Shown: positions 37,088 to 45,481, counted from the first letter of the stretch. The stretch: DNA of 64,000 nt from Nonomuraea montanisoli (GCF_013363975.1 NZ_JABWGN010000005.1:124001-188000); one strand, 5' to 3'. Notes: a model not told the origin generated them from the letters alone. Made by a program: numbers and translations.

Positions 37088-37501
37088 TCACCCGGAGCGC
37101 CGCTCGTCGTACGCGGCCTGCGCCTCCAGCACCTCGGGCATGTCCGCCTCAAGCTGCTCGATGAGCGCCCACAGCTTCACGGCGGTACGCTCGCCGAGCG
37201 GCGTGAGGCTGTAGTCCACCCGCGACGGGAAGCCCTCGCGGGCGCTGCGGTGGACGAACCCGTCGCGTTCGAGCGCCTGCAACGTCTGCGTGAGCATCTT
37301 GTCGCTCACCCCGTCGACGCGGCGGCGCAGCTCGTTGAAGCGCATGGGGTGCTCGTGCAGGCCGAGCAGGACCAGAGGGCCCCAGCGGCCGGTGATGTGC
37401 TCGAAGGTCACACGTGAGGGGCAGGCGCGGGCGAAGACGTCGAACTCCAGCGCCGGCAGAGTCCGCTCCGCCTCCACGGCGGGCTGTGCGAGTGCGTCCA
37501 T
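37088..37501 (-). CDS. HxlR family transcriptional regulator
   Basis: A 137-residue winged-helix regulator of the HxlR (MarR-like) family. Cys29 in the FARACPSR motif is at the redox-sensing position of HxlR/QorR-type repressors. The DNA-binding part reads RWGPLVLLGLHEHPMRFNELRRRVDGVSDKMLTQTLQALERDGFVHR, and the wing follows (FPSRVDYSLTPLGERT). It is divergent from the Qor2-like gene, the same pairing as in the QorR/quinone oxidoreductase systems. Three GCACTTTCT half-sites lie between the genes. Likely a repressor of itself and its neighbour, released by thiol-reactive or quinone stress. Confidence 0.9.
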   Translation of the reverse strand: MDALAQPAVEAERTLPALEFDVFARACPSRVTFEHITGRWGPLVLLGLHEHPMRFNELRRRVDGVSDKMLTQTLQALERDGFVHRSAREGFPSRVDYSLTPLGERTAVKLWALIEQLEADMPEVLEAQAAYDERRSG

Positions 37502-37524
37502 GCCCTAATGCTACCCCCTGGTTA

Positions 37525-37562
37525 GCACTTTCTTTTAGTTTGCACTTTCTCAGAGAAAGTGC
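37525..37562. promoter_or_regulatory. HxlR operator: three GCACTTTCT half-sites
   Basis: GCACTTTCT is found at 37525-37533 and 37542-37550 in direct orientation, 17 bp apart, and as AGAAAGTGC at 37554-37562. The last two form a perfect 9-bp inverted repeat around CAG. The set lies 24 bp upstream of the HxlR start and overlaps the expected promoter of the Qor2-like gene. Confidence 0.7.
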
Positions 37563-37638
37563 CAAGGTGGGGGTGTCCGCACGACAGGGGCCCGCCGCCC
37601 CGTGCACAGCCCTGCAGACCACCAGGAAAGGGACAACC

Positions 37639-38493
37639 ATGTACGTCGTCACCGGAGCCACCGGAGCCCTCGGCCGCCTCGCCGTCAAGGAACTGCTCGA
37701 CCGGGTCCCCGCCGAGCAGGTCGCCGCCGTCGTCCGCGACAAGGACAAGGCCGCCGACCTGGCCGCTCTCGGGGTCGAGATCCGCCTCGCCGAGTACGGC
37801 GACCCGGCGAGCCTGCGCGCCGCCTTCGCGGCCGGCGACCGGGTGCTGTTCATCTCCGGCAACGAGGTCGGGCAGCGCCCCGCCCAGCACCAGGCGGTCG
37901 TCGACGCCGCCAAGGAGGCCGGCGTCGGCCTCCTCGCGTACACCAGCATCCTCGGCGGCCCCAAGGCCGACTTCGACCTGGCCCGCGACCACCAGTACAC
38001 CGAGCAGGCGATCCTCGACTCCGGCGTGCCCTACACGTTCCTGCGCAACGGCTGGTACTCCGAGGTCTACACCCAGAACCTCGGCCAGTTCCTGGAGCAG
38101 GGCGCCATCCTGGGCAGCGCCGGCGACGGCCGGGTCGCCTCCGCCGCCCGCGCCGACTACGCCGCCGCGGCCGTCGCCGTCCTCACCGGCGAGGGCCACG
38201 AGAACCAGGCGTACGACCTGAGCGGCGACGTCGCCTGGGGTTTCGAGGAGTTCGCGGCCGAGCTGTCCCGGCAGGCCGGCAAGGAGATCGCGTACCGGGC
38301 CGTGACCCCCGAGCAGCAGCGGGAGATCCTCTCCGGCGCCGGCGTGCCCGAGCCCATGATCGCGTTCCTGCAGGACATCGACGGCGCCATCGGGCGCGGT
38401 CTGCTCGCCGTCAGGACCGGCGAGCTGTCGCGGCTCATCGGCCGCCCGACGACCCCGCTGGCCGACAGCATCGCCGCCGCCCTGCGCCCCTGA
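37639..38493 (+). CDS. NmrA-type NAD(P)H quinone oxidoreductase-like protein (Qor2/YtfG-like)
   Basis: A 284-residue atypical short-chain reductase. The N-terminal Rossmann motif is MYVVTGATGALGRLAVKELL (GxxGxxG). It continues with VLFISGNEVGQRPAQHQAVVDAAKEAGV and YTSILGG, and ends with YTEQAILDSGVPYTFLRNGWYSE and the EFAAELSRQAGK substrate lid, as in Qor2/YtfG and NmrA proteins. Members reduce quinones with NADPH or sense the NADPH ratio. ATG 37639 has AGGAAAGGG upstream. It is divergent from the HxlR gene and carries that regulator's operator in its promoter, so it should be induced by quinone or electrophile stress. Confidence 0.9.
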   Translation: MYVVTGATGALGRLAVKELLDRVPAEQVAAVVRDKDKAADLAALGVEIRLAEYGDPASLRAAFAAGDRVLFISGNEVGQRPAQHQAVVDAAKEAGVGLLAYTSILGGPKADFDLARDHQYTEQAILDSGVPYTFLRNGWYSEVYTQNLGQFLEQGAILGSAGDGRVASAARADYAAAAVAVLTGEGHENQAYDLSGDVAWGFEEFAAELSRQAGKEIAYRAVTPEQQREILSGAGVPEPMIAFLQDIDGAIGRGLLAVRTGELSRLIGRPTTPLADSIAAALRP

Positions 38494-38637
38494 CACCCCG
38501 CCCGGCCCGGAGCCCCGCGCTCCCTCCGGGCCGAAGCCCCGCACCCGGCCTCCCCCCTGGAATCCCGCACTCCGGGCCCCCTCCGCCCGGCCGGCGGCCC
38601 TCGTACGGGGGCGGGCCGCCGGTCTAGGCTGTGGCGC

Positions 38638-39591
38638 ATGCGCGTAGCGGTGATCGGAGCCAGCGGCCACATCGGCACCTACCTGGTCCCCCGGCTGGTC
38701 GACGCCGGCCATGAGGTGGTGGCCGTCAGCCGGGGCAAGCGGGAGCCGTACACGCCGCACGGGGCGTGGAAGCGGGTCACCACCGTGACCGCCGACCGCG
38801 AGGCCGAGGAGGCGCGCGGCGAGTTCGGACGGCGCGTGGCCGAGCTCGACGCCGACGCGGTCATCGACCTCATCTGCTTCACCGAGGACAGCGCCCGGCA
38901 GCTCGCCGAGGCCCTGACCGGGCGCGTCCGCCACTTCCTGCACTGCGGCACGATCTGGATCCACGGCCCGAGCACCCGGGTGCCCACCACCGAGGACCGC
39001 CCGCGCCGCCCCATCGGCGAGTACGGCCGCCAGAAGGTCGCCATCGAGGCGTACCTGCTCGACCGGGCGCACCGCGACGGGTTCCCCGCCACGCTGATCC
39101 ACCCGGGCCACATCGTGGGGCCGGGCTGGGTGCCGGTCAACCCGGCGGGCAACCTCGACACCGGCGTGTTCCAGGCGCTGGCCGACGGCGACGAGGTCAC
39201 CCTGCCCAACCTCGGCATGGAGACCGTCCACCACGTCCACGCCGACGACGTGGCGCGACTGTTCATGGACGCGCTGGCCAACCCGTCGGCGTCCGTCGGC
39301 GAGAGCTTCCACTCGGTCTCCACGACCGCGCTCACGCTGCGCGGCTACGCCGAGGCGGTGGCGGGCTGGTTCGGCCACGAGGCGCGGCTGGCGTACCTGC
39401 CGTGGGAGCGCTGGCGCGAGACGGTGCCGGAGGAGCACGCCCGAGTCACCTACGACCACATCGCGCACAGCCCCCACTGCTCGATGGAGAAGGCCGGGCG
39501 CCTGCTCGGCCACCGCCCCCGCCACACCTCGCTGGAGGCCGTCGCCGAGGCCGTGGACTGGCTGGTGCGGGAGGGCCGCATCACGCGCTGA
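38638..39591 (+). CDS. NAD-dependent epimerase/dehydratase (extended SDR)
   Basis: A 317-residue extended short-chain dehydrogenase. MRVAVIGASGHIGTYLVPRLVDAGHEVVAVSRG is the nucleotide-binding start with GASGHIG. The catalytic Tyr and Lys are in GEYGRQKVAIEAYLL, and the middle has HPGHIVGPGWVPVNP. These enzymes epimerise, dehydrate or reduce sugar nucleotides or similar substrates; the substrate is unknown. ATG 38638 directly follows a GC-rich gap with a weak ribosome site. The gene follows the Qor2-like gene by 144 bp and converges with a membrane protein gene 9 bp away. Confidence 0.85.
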   Translation: MRVAVIGASGHIGTYLVPRLVDAGHEVVAVSRGKREPYTPHGAWKRVTTVTADREAEEARGEFGRRVAELDADAVIDLICFTEDSARQLAEALTGRVRHFLHCGTIWIHGPSTRVPTTEDRPRRPIGEYGRQKVAIEAYLLDRAHRDGFPATLIHPGHIVGPGWVPVNPAGNLDTGVFQALADGDEVTLPNLGMETVHHVHADDVARLFMDALANPSASVGESFHSVSTTALTLRGYAEAVAGWFGHEARLAYLPWERWRETVPEEHARVTYDHIAHSPHCSMEKAGRLLGHRPRHTSLEAVAEAVDWLVREGRITR

Positions 39592-39600
39592 CCGCGCCGA

Positions 39601-40095
39601 TCAGTGGCCGGCCACGAACGTCTTCAGCAGGATGACGATCAGCCCCAGCACCAGGTTGATCACCGCCGACGCCATGATCCCGCTCCTGTCCGACCCCGAC
39701 GTGACCGCCGCCGCCACGGCCCAGGCCACCTGGCTGGCCACCGCCACCCCCAGCGCCACCCACGTGGCCACGGCGTCCGACAGCCCCAGCGCCCAGGCGA
39801 TCGCCGCTGCCGCGGCCGGGGGGAAGGCGGCCTGGGCGACCGGCCACTCCACCCGTCCCGCCGCGCGGATCCTGCGCCAGGTCATCGGGTGCAGGCCCCG
39901 CTCGACCAGCCGGACGTACACGTGCGCGATCCAGAACACCACACCCGTGCTGATCAGCAGGGCCACGAGGTCGGCGGCCGTGCTGGGCGTGCCGGCCGCG
40001 GTGCCGGCGACCACGGACGCGGCCAGCAGGGAGCCGTACACCGCGCCCCCGTACTCGACCGGCTCCGGGACGGCCTCGCTCTCGCGCGCGTTCAT
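39601..40095 (-). CDS. Polytopic membrane protein of unknown function
   Basis: A 164-residue protein with five hydrophobic spans (GSLLAASVVAGTAAG; ADLVALLISTGVVFWIAHVYV; AAFPPAAAAAIAWALGL; ATWVALGVAVASQVAWAVAAAV; ASAVINLVLGLIVILLKTFV). The segment VRLVERGLHPMTWRRIRAAGRVEWPV is a charged cytosolic loop. I know no named family. The ATG at 40095 is preceded by a weak ribosome site. It sits alone between the epimerase and the FAD gene of the phenolic lipid operon (transcribed the same way, 100 bp apart) and may belong to that operon. Confidence 0.65.
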   Translation of the reverse strand: MNARESEAVPEPVEYGGAVYGSLLAASVVAGTAAGTPSTAADLVALLISTGVVFWIAHVYVRLVERGLHPMTWRRIRAAGRVEWPVAQAAFPPAAAAAIAWALGLSDAVATWVALGVAVASQVAWAVAAAVTSGSDRSGIMASAVINLVLGLIVILLKTFVAGH

Positions 40096-40195
40096 GGCAC
40101 CAGTCTCCCGACGGGCTCCGCGGACCGACAGTGCGACGTGCGGGCCTATGCCCAGATTTGGGACGGCGGGGCGGTCTCCCGCGCCGCACGGGCCT

Positions 40196-41209
40196 TCACG
40201 CCAGCGCGCGGACCGTGGCCGTGAAGACGGCCGGGAGGCGCTGCGCGGCCGGTACGACGAGGCGGGCCGTGCCCGGACGGCCGGCCACGTACACCAGCGC
40301 GCCCGTGAGCAGCCGGTGCGCCCGCGAGATCCGCGCCCATGCCCGCTCGTAGTCCTGCGGCCGGCCCCGCCGCAGGGAGTCGACCAGGGACCGCGCGCAC
40401 CGCGCCGCCAGCGAGACCCCCTCGCCGGTGAGCGCGTCGGTGTACCCGGCCGCGTCGCCCACCAGCAGCACCCGCCCGGCCACGCGCGAGCGCACGCGCT
40501 GGCGCAGCGGCCCGGCGCCGCGCACCGCCGTCGCGGGCGCCCCGTCCAGCCGGGCCGGCAGGCCGGGGAACGCCTCCAGGTGCTCCTCGTAGCCGCCCCG
40601 GCGGGTGCTGAGGATCGCCACCCCGACGAGGTCGCCGGCCACGGGCGTCACGTACGCCTCGCCGGCGCCGGACCAGTGGACCTCCACGTGGTCGTTCCAG
40701 GGGGCCACCCGGTAGTGCCGGCGCAGCCCGTACCGGCGTGGCCGCGTGTCGGGCAGGCCGAGCCCGAGCGAGCGGCGGATCGGCGAGTGCAGGCCGTCCG
40801 CCGCCACGAGCCAGCGGGCGCGCAACCCGCCCGCCTCGACGCCGTCGCCGTACTGGCGCACGGACGACACCCGGCCGGTGACGGTCTTGACGCCCAGCTC
40901 GGCGGCCCGGCGGGCCAGGGCGGCGTGGAGCACGGTCCGCCGCACCCCGAGGCCCTCGGCGTCGTGGAACGCGGCCCGCGCCGAGTGGCGGCCGTCGAGG
41001 TAGTGGATGCCGCGCAGCGGGCGGCCCGTCAGCTCCACGCCCATCGCCGTCAGCGCCGCCACCCCGCCGGGCATCAGGCCCTCGCCGCACGCCTTGTCCA
41101 CGGGCGTGGCCCGCGGCTCCACCACCACCGCCTCCATCCCGGCCAGGGCGGCGTGGATCGCGGTCGCCAGGCCGGCCGGCCCGCCCCCGGCCACGAGGAC
41201 GTCGATCAC
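40196..41209 (-). CDS. FAD-dependent oxidoreductase of the phenolic lipid operon (SrsC-like)
   Basis: A 337-residue flavoprotein of the geranylgeranyl reductase/PHBH superfamily. The FAD-binding start is MIDVLVAGGGPAGLATAIHAAL; ACGEGLMPGG follows; the second motif is ARWLVAADGLHSPIRR; and GRVLLVGDAAGYTDALTGEGVSLA is the GD motif with the usual TGEG. Its ATG overlaps the stop of the methyltransferase gene (ATGA). In the Streptomyces griseus srs operon a flavoprotein (SrsC) follows the type III PKS and a methyltransferase and oxidises the alkylresorcinol ring to a quinone. That role is proposed here by gene order. Confidence 0.8.
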   Translation of the reverse strand: MIDVLVAGGGPAGLATAIHAALAGMEAVVVEPRATPVDKACGEGLMPGGVAALTAMGVELTGRPLRGIHYLDGRHSARAAFHDAEGLGVRRTVLHAALARRAAELGVKTVTGRVSSVRQYGDGVEAGGLRARWLVAADGLHSPIRRSLGLGLPDTRPRRYGLRRHYRVAPWNDHVEVHWSGAGEAYVTPVAGDLVGVAILSTRRGGYEEHLEAFPGLPARLDGAPATAVRGAGPLRQRVRSRVAGRVLLVGDAAGYTDALTGEGVSLAARCARSLVDSLRRGRPQDYERAWARISRAHRLLTGALVYVAGRPGTARLVVPAAQRLPAVFTATVRALA

Positions 41210-41736
41210 GCGGCGGCCCGCCCGGCGGCCATGGCCAGCGCCGTGTTCTCACAGCGGATGCGTACGACCATGAGGACCGCGTTGAGCACGGTGAACGCCA
41301 GCGCGGTGACCCACGCGGTGTGGACGAGCGGCAGCGCGGCGCCCTCCACGACCACGGCCACGTAGTTGGGGTGCCGCAGCCACCCGAACCGGTACGGCCC
41401 GCGCGTCACGAGCGGCAGCCCCGGCACCACGATCACCTGGGTGTTCCAGCGGGGACCGAGGGCCGTGATGCACCACCAGCGCAACGCCTGGGCCGCGACG
41501 ACGAGCGCCAGCATCGGCCAGCCGAGGGCGGGCAGGAACGGCCGGTCGGCCAGCGCCACCTCCAGCGGCGCGCCGGCGAGCAGGCCGGTGTGCAGGGCCA
41601 CCATCCAGGGGTAGTGGCCCTGGCCGGCGACGACACCGCCGCGTTCGAGGCTCCAGCGGGCGTTGCGGCGGGCGATGCGCAGCTCGGCCAGGCGTTCCAG
41701 GCCGACGAGCAGGACGAGCGTCAGATACCAGAGCAT
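41206..41736 (-). CDS. ICMT-like membrane methyltransferase (SrsB-like)
   Basis: A 176-residue membrane protein of the isoprenylcysteine carboxyl methyltransferase family. It has four or five hydrophobic spans, and the conserved C-terminal SAM-binding region reads RWWCITALGPRWNTQVIVVPG, GPYRFGWLRHPNYVAVVVEG and RIRCENTAL. The RHPNY motif is the family's signature. In Srs-type operons this protein methylates the alkylresorcinol made by the PKS. It starts three bases after the PKS stop and ends in an ATGA overlap with the FAD gene, so all three are coupled. Confidence 0.85.
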   Translation of the reverse strand: MLWYLTLVLLVGLERLAELRIARRNARWSLERGGVVAGQGHYPWMVALHTGLLAGAPLEVALADRPFLPALGWPMLALVVAAQALRWWCITALGPRWNTQVIVVPGLPLVTRGPYRFGWLRHPNYVAVVVEGAALPLVHTAWVTALAFTVLNAVLMVVRIRCENTALAMAAGRAAA

Positions 41737-41739
41737 GGG

Positions 41740-42792
41740 TCACCAGCGCAGGAGGACGAGTTCGGAGCAGAAACCGGGGCCCATCGCGAGCAGCAGGCCG
41801 TACTCACCGGGCCGCGGGCGCCGCTCGTCGAGCGTGTCGCCCAGCACGTGCAGCACGGACGACGACGACAGGTTGCCGTTGGCGGCGAGGGATCGCCAGG
41901 TCAGCTCCAGGGCGCCGGCGGGCAGGTCGAGCACCTCGGCCACGGCGTCCAGCACCTTGGGCCCGCCGGGATGGCACACCCAGACCGCCATGTCCTGCGC
42001 GGTGAGCCCGTGTTCGGCGAGGAAGTCGCGCACGTCGTCGGCCAGGTAGCGGCGGACCATGTCCGGGACGCTCGCGTCCAGCAGCACGCCGAACCCCGTG
42101 TCGCGCACCTCCCACCCCATGACGTGCGCGGAGTCGGGATACAGGTGCCCGCGCGTGGCCACCACGGCCGGCCCGTGCGCCTCCCGCCCGGCGCCGCAGG
42201 CCACCACGGCCGCCGAGCCGTCGCCGAACAGCGCGCTCGCGACCAGGTTGGCGGGCGAGGCGTCGCCGCGCTGCACGGTCAGCGAGCACAGCTCGACCGA
42301 CAGCAGGACCGCGACGTGGTCGGGCCAGCCGCGCAGGTAGTCGTGCAGCCGGGCGATCCCCGCCGCCCCGGCCACGCAGCCGAGCCCGAACACCGGCAGC
42401 CGCTTGACGTCGCGCCGCAGCCCGACCCGCTCGACCAAGCGGGCGTCCACCGAGGGCGCGGCGACGCCCGTCACCGACGCGAACATGATCAGGTCCACGT
42501 CCTCCGGCTCCAGCCCGGCCGCCTTGATCGCCCCGCTCACGCTCTCGGCGCCCAGCTCGACGGCCGTGGCGATGTACGCCTCGTTGGCCGCGCCGAAACC
42601 GTCGAGCCCGGCGTACTCCTCGATCGGCAGGGCGAGGTGGCGGAAGTCGACGCGAGCGCTGCGGTGCAGCCGGTCGAGCAGCCGCCGGTCCGCGCCGCCG
42701 GGCAGGCACATCCGCGCCGCCATGTCCGTCAGCTCCGCCTGGGGGTAGCGGTTGGGCGGGAAGGACGTACGGACGGCAGCGATACGGGTCAT
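41740..42792 (-). CDS. Type III polyketide synthase (alkylresorcinol/alkylpyrone synthase-like)
   Basis: A 350-residue chalcone-synthase-fold enzyme. The catalytic triad is visible: Cys139 in FGLGCVAGA, His274 in WVCHPGGPKVLDA, Asn307 in ANGNLSSSS. FGDGSAAVVACG and the GMGPGF-like end (AMGPGFCSELVLL) are also typical. It condenses an acyl-CoA starter with malonyl or methylmalonyl units. With the ICMT-like methyltransferase and flavoprotein it matches the srsA-srsB-srsC order of Streptomyces phenolic lipids, which strengthen the cell wall and give beta-lactam resistance there. First gene of the leftward operon, divergent from a UbiA gene. Confidence 0.9.
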   Translation of the reverse strand: MTRIAAVRTSFPPNRYPQAELTDMAARMCLPGGADRRLLDRLHRSARVDFRHLALPIEEYAGLDGFGAANEAYIATAVELGAESVSGAIKAAGLEPEDVDLIMFASVTGVAAPSVDARLVERVGLRRDVKRLPVFGLGCVAGAAGIARLHDYLRGWPDHVAVLLSVELCSLTVQRGDASPANLVASALFGDGSAAVVACGAGREAHGPAVVATRGHLYPDSAHVMGWEVRDTGFGVLLDASVPDMVRRYLADDVRDFLAEHGLTAQDMAVWVCHPGGPKVLDAVAEVLDLPAGALELTWRSLAANGNLSSSSVLHVLGDTLDERRPRPGEYGLLLAMGPGFCSELVLLRW

Positions 42793-42953
42793 GTGCGGTC
42801 TCCGGCTCGTGGCGCTGTACGACTCCGACCTTCCGGACGATTCCCCCCCGGACGACCGCTAAGCCATCGCGATGACCACAATCCCCTGCCATTTCGATCA
42901 TCCCTGGCGAGCGCGGTCCGCGACGGCGTGCGGGGGCGGCCTACGATCGGGGA

Positions 42954-43814
42954 GTGACTGGCGGTGAGGCGACGCGGCCGGGCGGCCTGTGGCGGACGGC
43001 CGGCGGGCTGGCGCGGGCGTGCCATCCGGGCCCGACCGTCGCGGTGACGTCCCTGGTGACCGCGCTCGCGGTGGCGAGCGGACGCGACGCGGCCGGGTGC
43101 GCGCTGGTGGCGGCGGCCGTGCTCGCCGGGCAGCTCTCGGTCGGGTGGTGCAACGACGCGGTCGACGCCCGTCGCGACGTCGCGGCCGGGCGGGCCGGCA
43201 AGCCGATCGTGGACGGCGCGGTCAGTGCCGCCGCCGTACGGAACGCCGCGTTCGTGGCTCTCGCCCTGTGCGTGCCGCTCTCGCTGGCCTCCGGGCTGCT
43301 CGCCGGGTCCGCGCACCTCGTGGGCGTGGCCGCCGCGTGGGCCTACGACCTGGGGGTGAAGGCCACGGTCTTCTCGTGGGCGCCGTACGCGGTGGGGTTC
43401 GGTTCGCTGCCCGCCTTCGTGACGCTCGGCCTGCCCGGACACCCGTGGCCGGCGTGGTGGGCGGTGGCCGCGGCGGCGCTGCTCGGGTGCGGCGCCCACC
43501 TGGCGAACGTCCTGCCCGACATCCCCCACGACCTCGCCGCCGGGGTGCGCGGGTTGCCGCAGCGGCTCGGCGCGGAGCGCACGCGGCTGCTGGCCCCGCT
43601 GCCGCTGCTGGCCGCGACGTGGCTGCTGGTCTTCGCGCCGCCGGGCGAGGCGGGGGTCGCGGGATGGCTGGCGGTGGCGGTGACCGGGGCGCTGGTGGCG
43701 GCGGGCACGCTGCTGCACGGCCGGTCGGCGCGGGCGCCGTTCGCCGCCGCGATCGGGGTGGCGGCGGTGGGCGTCCTCGTCCTGCTCGCCAACGGCCCGT
43801 CCCTCACCGCCTGA
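42954..43814 (+). CDS. UbiA family prenyltransferase
   Basis: A 286-residue integral membrane protein with eight or nine spans. Both aspartate-rich motifs of UbiA enzymes are present: NDAVDARRD (about 66-74) and DIPHDLAAG (about 187-195). The YDLGVKAT segment lies between them. These enzymes prenylate an aromatic ring or other acceptor with a polyprenyl diphosphate. GTG start at 42954 with GGGGA close upstream. Divergent from the type III PKS, so a resorcinol or quinone could be its acceptor, but it could also belong to a menaquinone-like pathway. The stop is three bases from the convergent reductase gene. Confidence 0.85.
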   Translation: MTGGEATRPGGLWRTAGGLARACHPGPTVAVTSLVTALAVASGRDAAGCALVAAAVLAGQLSVGWCNDAVDARRDVAAGRAGKPIVDGAVSAAAVRNAAFVALALCVPLSLASGLLAGSAHLVGVAAAWAYDLGVKATVFSWAPYAVGFGSLPAFVTLGLPGHPWPAWWAVAAAALLGCGAHLANVLPDIPHDLAAGVRGLPQRLGAERTRLLAPLPLLAATWLLVFAPPGEAGVAGWLAVAVTGALVAAGTLLHGRSARAPFAAAIGVAAVGVLVLLANGPSLTA

Positions 43815-43817
43815 CGC

Positions 43818-44987
43818 TCACCCGCGACGAGCGCCGGGGAGCAGGTTCGACACGGACTCGCGCAGCCAGCGGCGGCCCACGGCGAGCGCCATCGGCAGCG
43901 GCACCATCCCGGCCCCGAGCCCCACCTCCACCAGCAGGTCGAACACCTCCTTGCGCCGGGCCGCCGTGCCGATGGCCGCGTCGATGAACCCCGGCGACTG
44001 GGCGAGACGGGCCAGCACGTCGGTGGTCCGCAGATGCGGACCGAGGGCGGCGCGCAGCTTGCGCCGGTAGACGGGCAGCGGATCGCCGGGCGCCTCGACG
44101 GCCGCCTCGCCCGCCAGCCGTCCCGACAGCAGGGCGTAGTAGATGCCCTCGCCGGTGAGCGGGTTGATCAGGCTGGCGGCGTCCCCGGCGAGCATGACGC
44201 GGCCCGCGCCGGGCGCGGGCCGTCCGGACGACAGCGGCAGGTGATGAGCGCGCAGCTCCCGGGCCGGCCGGTCGGGCAGCAGCTCGGTGAGCCGGCCGTA
44301 CAGCACCTCCCGGCCGGGCGAGCCGAGCGCGTGCAGCCGGGGCAGCAGCATCCCGAAGCCGACGTTCGCGGTGCCGTCTCCGATCGGGAACGACCACGCG
44401 TAGGCGGGCCAGCCCTCCTTCTGCATGGCGATGAGCTGGGCGTCGTCGGAGCCGGGCACGTCGGCGTACCCGCGTACGGCGATGGCCGTGTGCTGGGCCG
44501 TGTTGGGCGGGATGCCGACGAGGCGGCGGAGGACGGAGTGGGCGCCGTCGGCCGCCACGACCGCGCGGGCGGCGATGCCCGCGTCGATGACCGGGTACGG
44601 GCCGGACTGGTCGATCGCGCGGACCCGGTGGCGGCGGACCTCGACGCCCCGGGCACGGGCGGCCTCGACCAGGCGGGCGTCGAACACGCGGCGCGGCACG
44701 ACGTGGTTGGGCCGGGCCGCCTCGGCGCTCACCCGCGAACCGCTCGGCGACACCACGGACAGGCGGGAGGTGGGCCGGTAGTCGTCGATGAGGCCGGGCA
44801 GGCCGAGCAGGGTCAGCTCGTCCCGGCCGTGGGCCGCGATGCCGTCGCCGCACGCCTTGTCGCGCGGGAAGCCGGCCTTGTCGAGCAGCAGGACACGAGC
44901 GCCGGGGCGCAGTTGCCGCGCACGCAGCGCCGCCGCCGCGCCCGCGGGGCCGCCGCCCACGACCACGAGATCCCAGACGTCGTTCAC
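43818..44987 (-). CDS. Geranylgeranyl reductase family flavoprotein
   Basis: A 389-residue FAD protein. Start motif VWDLVVVGGGPAGAAAALRA, then DKACGDGIAAHGRDELTLLG and VAADGAHSVLRRLVG; the FAD-phosphate part is AGRVMLAGDAASLINPLTGEGIYYALLSG. The family reduces the double bonds of isoprenoid chains in archaeal lipids, chlorophyll or menaquinone. GTG 44987 is chosen; the alternative start 45029 would translate a 12-bp tandem repeat. It is tail-to-tail with the UbiA gene (3 bp apart). Together they could attach and saturate a prenyl tail, perhaps on the phenolic lipid or on menaquinone. Confidence 0.85.
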   Translation of the reverse strand: MNDVWDLVVVGGGPAGAAAALRARQLRPGARVLLLDKAGFPRDKACGDGIAAHGRDELTLLGLPGLIDDYRPTSRLSVVSPSGSRVSAEAARPNHVVPRRVFDARLVEAARARGVEVRRHRVRAIDQSGPYPVIDAGIAARAVVAADGAHSVLRRLVGIPPNTAQHTAIAVRGYADVPGSDDAQLIAMQKEGWPAYAWSFPIGDGTANVGFGMLLPRLHALGSPGREVLYGRLTELLPDRPARELRAHHLPLSSGRPAPGAGRVMLAGDAASLINPLTGEGIYYALLSGRLAGEAAVEAPGDPLPVYRRKLRAALGPHLRTTDVLARLAQSPGFIDAAIGTAARRKEVFDLLVEVGLGAGMVPLPMALAVGRRWLRESVSNLLPGARRG

Positions 44988-45002
44988 ATCCGGACTGTGC
45001 CC

Positions 45003-45026
45003 CAAGTACCTAAGCAAGTACCTAAG
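45003..45026. repeat. 12-bp perfect tandem direct repeat CAAGTACCTAAG
   Basis: Two adjoining copies at 45003-45014 and 45015-45026, just upstream of the reductase start (44987). Tandem sites of one helical turn and a bit are typical of regulators binding on one DNA face. Nothing nearby is known to bind it. Confidence 0.75.
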
Positions 45027-45071
45027 CACGACAGATTCCTCGTCCTCGGCGGCTCCGTAACTTTGTGGTCA

Positions 45072-45099
45072 GAACGAACGACCACGAACGAACGACCAC
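45072..45099. repeat. 14-bp perfect tandem direct repeat GAACGAACGACCAC
   Basis: Copies at 45072-45085 and 45086-45099, directly before the ribosome site of the SnoaL-like gene. It shares the intergenic region with the 12-bp repeat, which lies nearer the divergent reductase gene. May be an operator or a 5'-leader element. Confidence 0.75.
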
Positions 45100-45112
45100 T
45101 GAGGAGAGCACC

Positions 45113-45481
45113 ATGAGCGACATCAACGAGCTGGTCCAGCGCTACCTCGCTGCCTGGAACGAGACCGACGCGACGGCCAGGCGGGCGGCGCTGGCGGAGG
45201 TCTTCGCCGAGGACGCCACGTACACCGACCCGCTGGTGTCGGTGCGCGGCCTCGACGGCCTGGACGCGACGATCGCCGCCGTCCAGGGTCAGTTCGGCGG
45301 GCTGGTGTTCAGCCTCGGCGGGGCCGTGGACGCCCACCACGACATCGCCCGGTTCACCTGGAACCTGGGCCCGGAGGGGGCCGAGCCGCTCGCCGTCGGG
45401 TTCGACGTCGCGGTCGTGGGCGAGGACGGCCGGATCAGCCAGGTGCTCGGCTTCCTCGACAAGGTGCCGGCCGGGGCCTGA
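45113..45481 (+). CDS. SnoaL-like (NTF2 fold) protein
   Basis: A 122-residue NTF2-fold protein: LVQRYLAAWNETDATARRAALAEVFAEDATYTDPLVSVRGLDGLDATIAAVQGQFGGLVFSL has the AWN...F-x-D-A-x-Y-x-DP pattern of SnoaL-like ester cyclase/hydrolase relatives. It ends with VVGEDGRISQVLGFLDKV. The ATG at 45113 has GAGGAG upstream. Function unknown; members range from polyketide cyclases to limonene-epoxide-hydrolase-like enzymes. It is divergent from the geranylgeranyl-reductase-like gene. Confidence 0.8.
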   Translation: MSDINELVQRYLAAWNETDATARRAALAEVFAEDATYTDPLVSVRGLDGLDATIAAVQGQFGGLVFSLGGAVDAHHDIARFTWNLGPEGAEPLAVGFDVAVVGEDGRISQVLGFLDKVPAGA

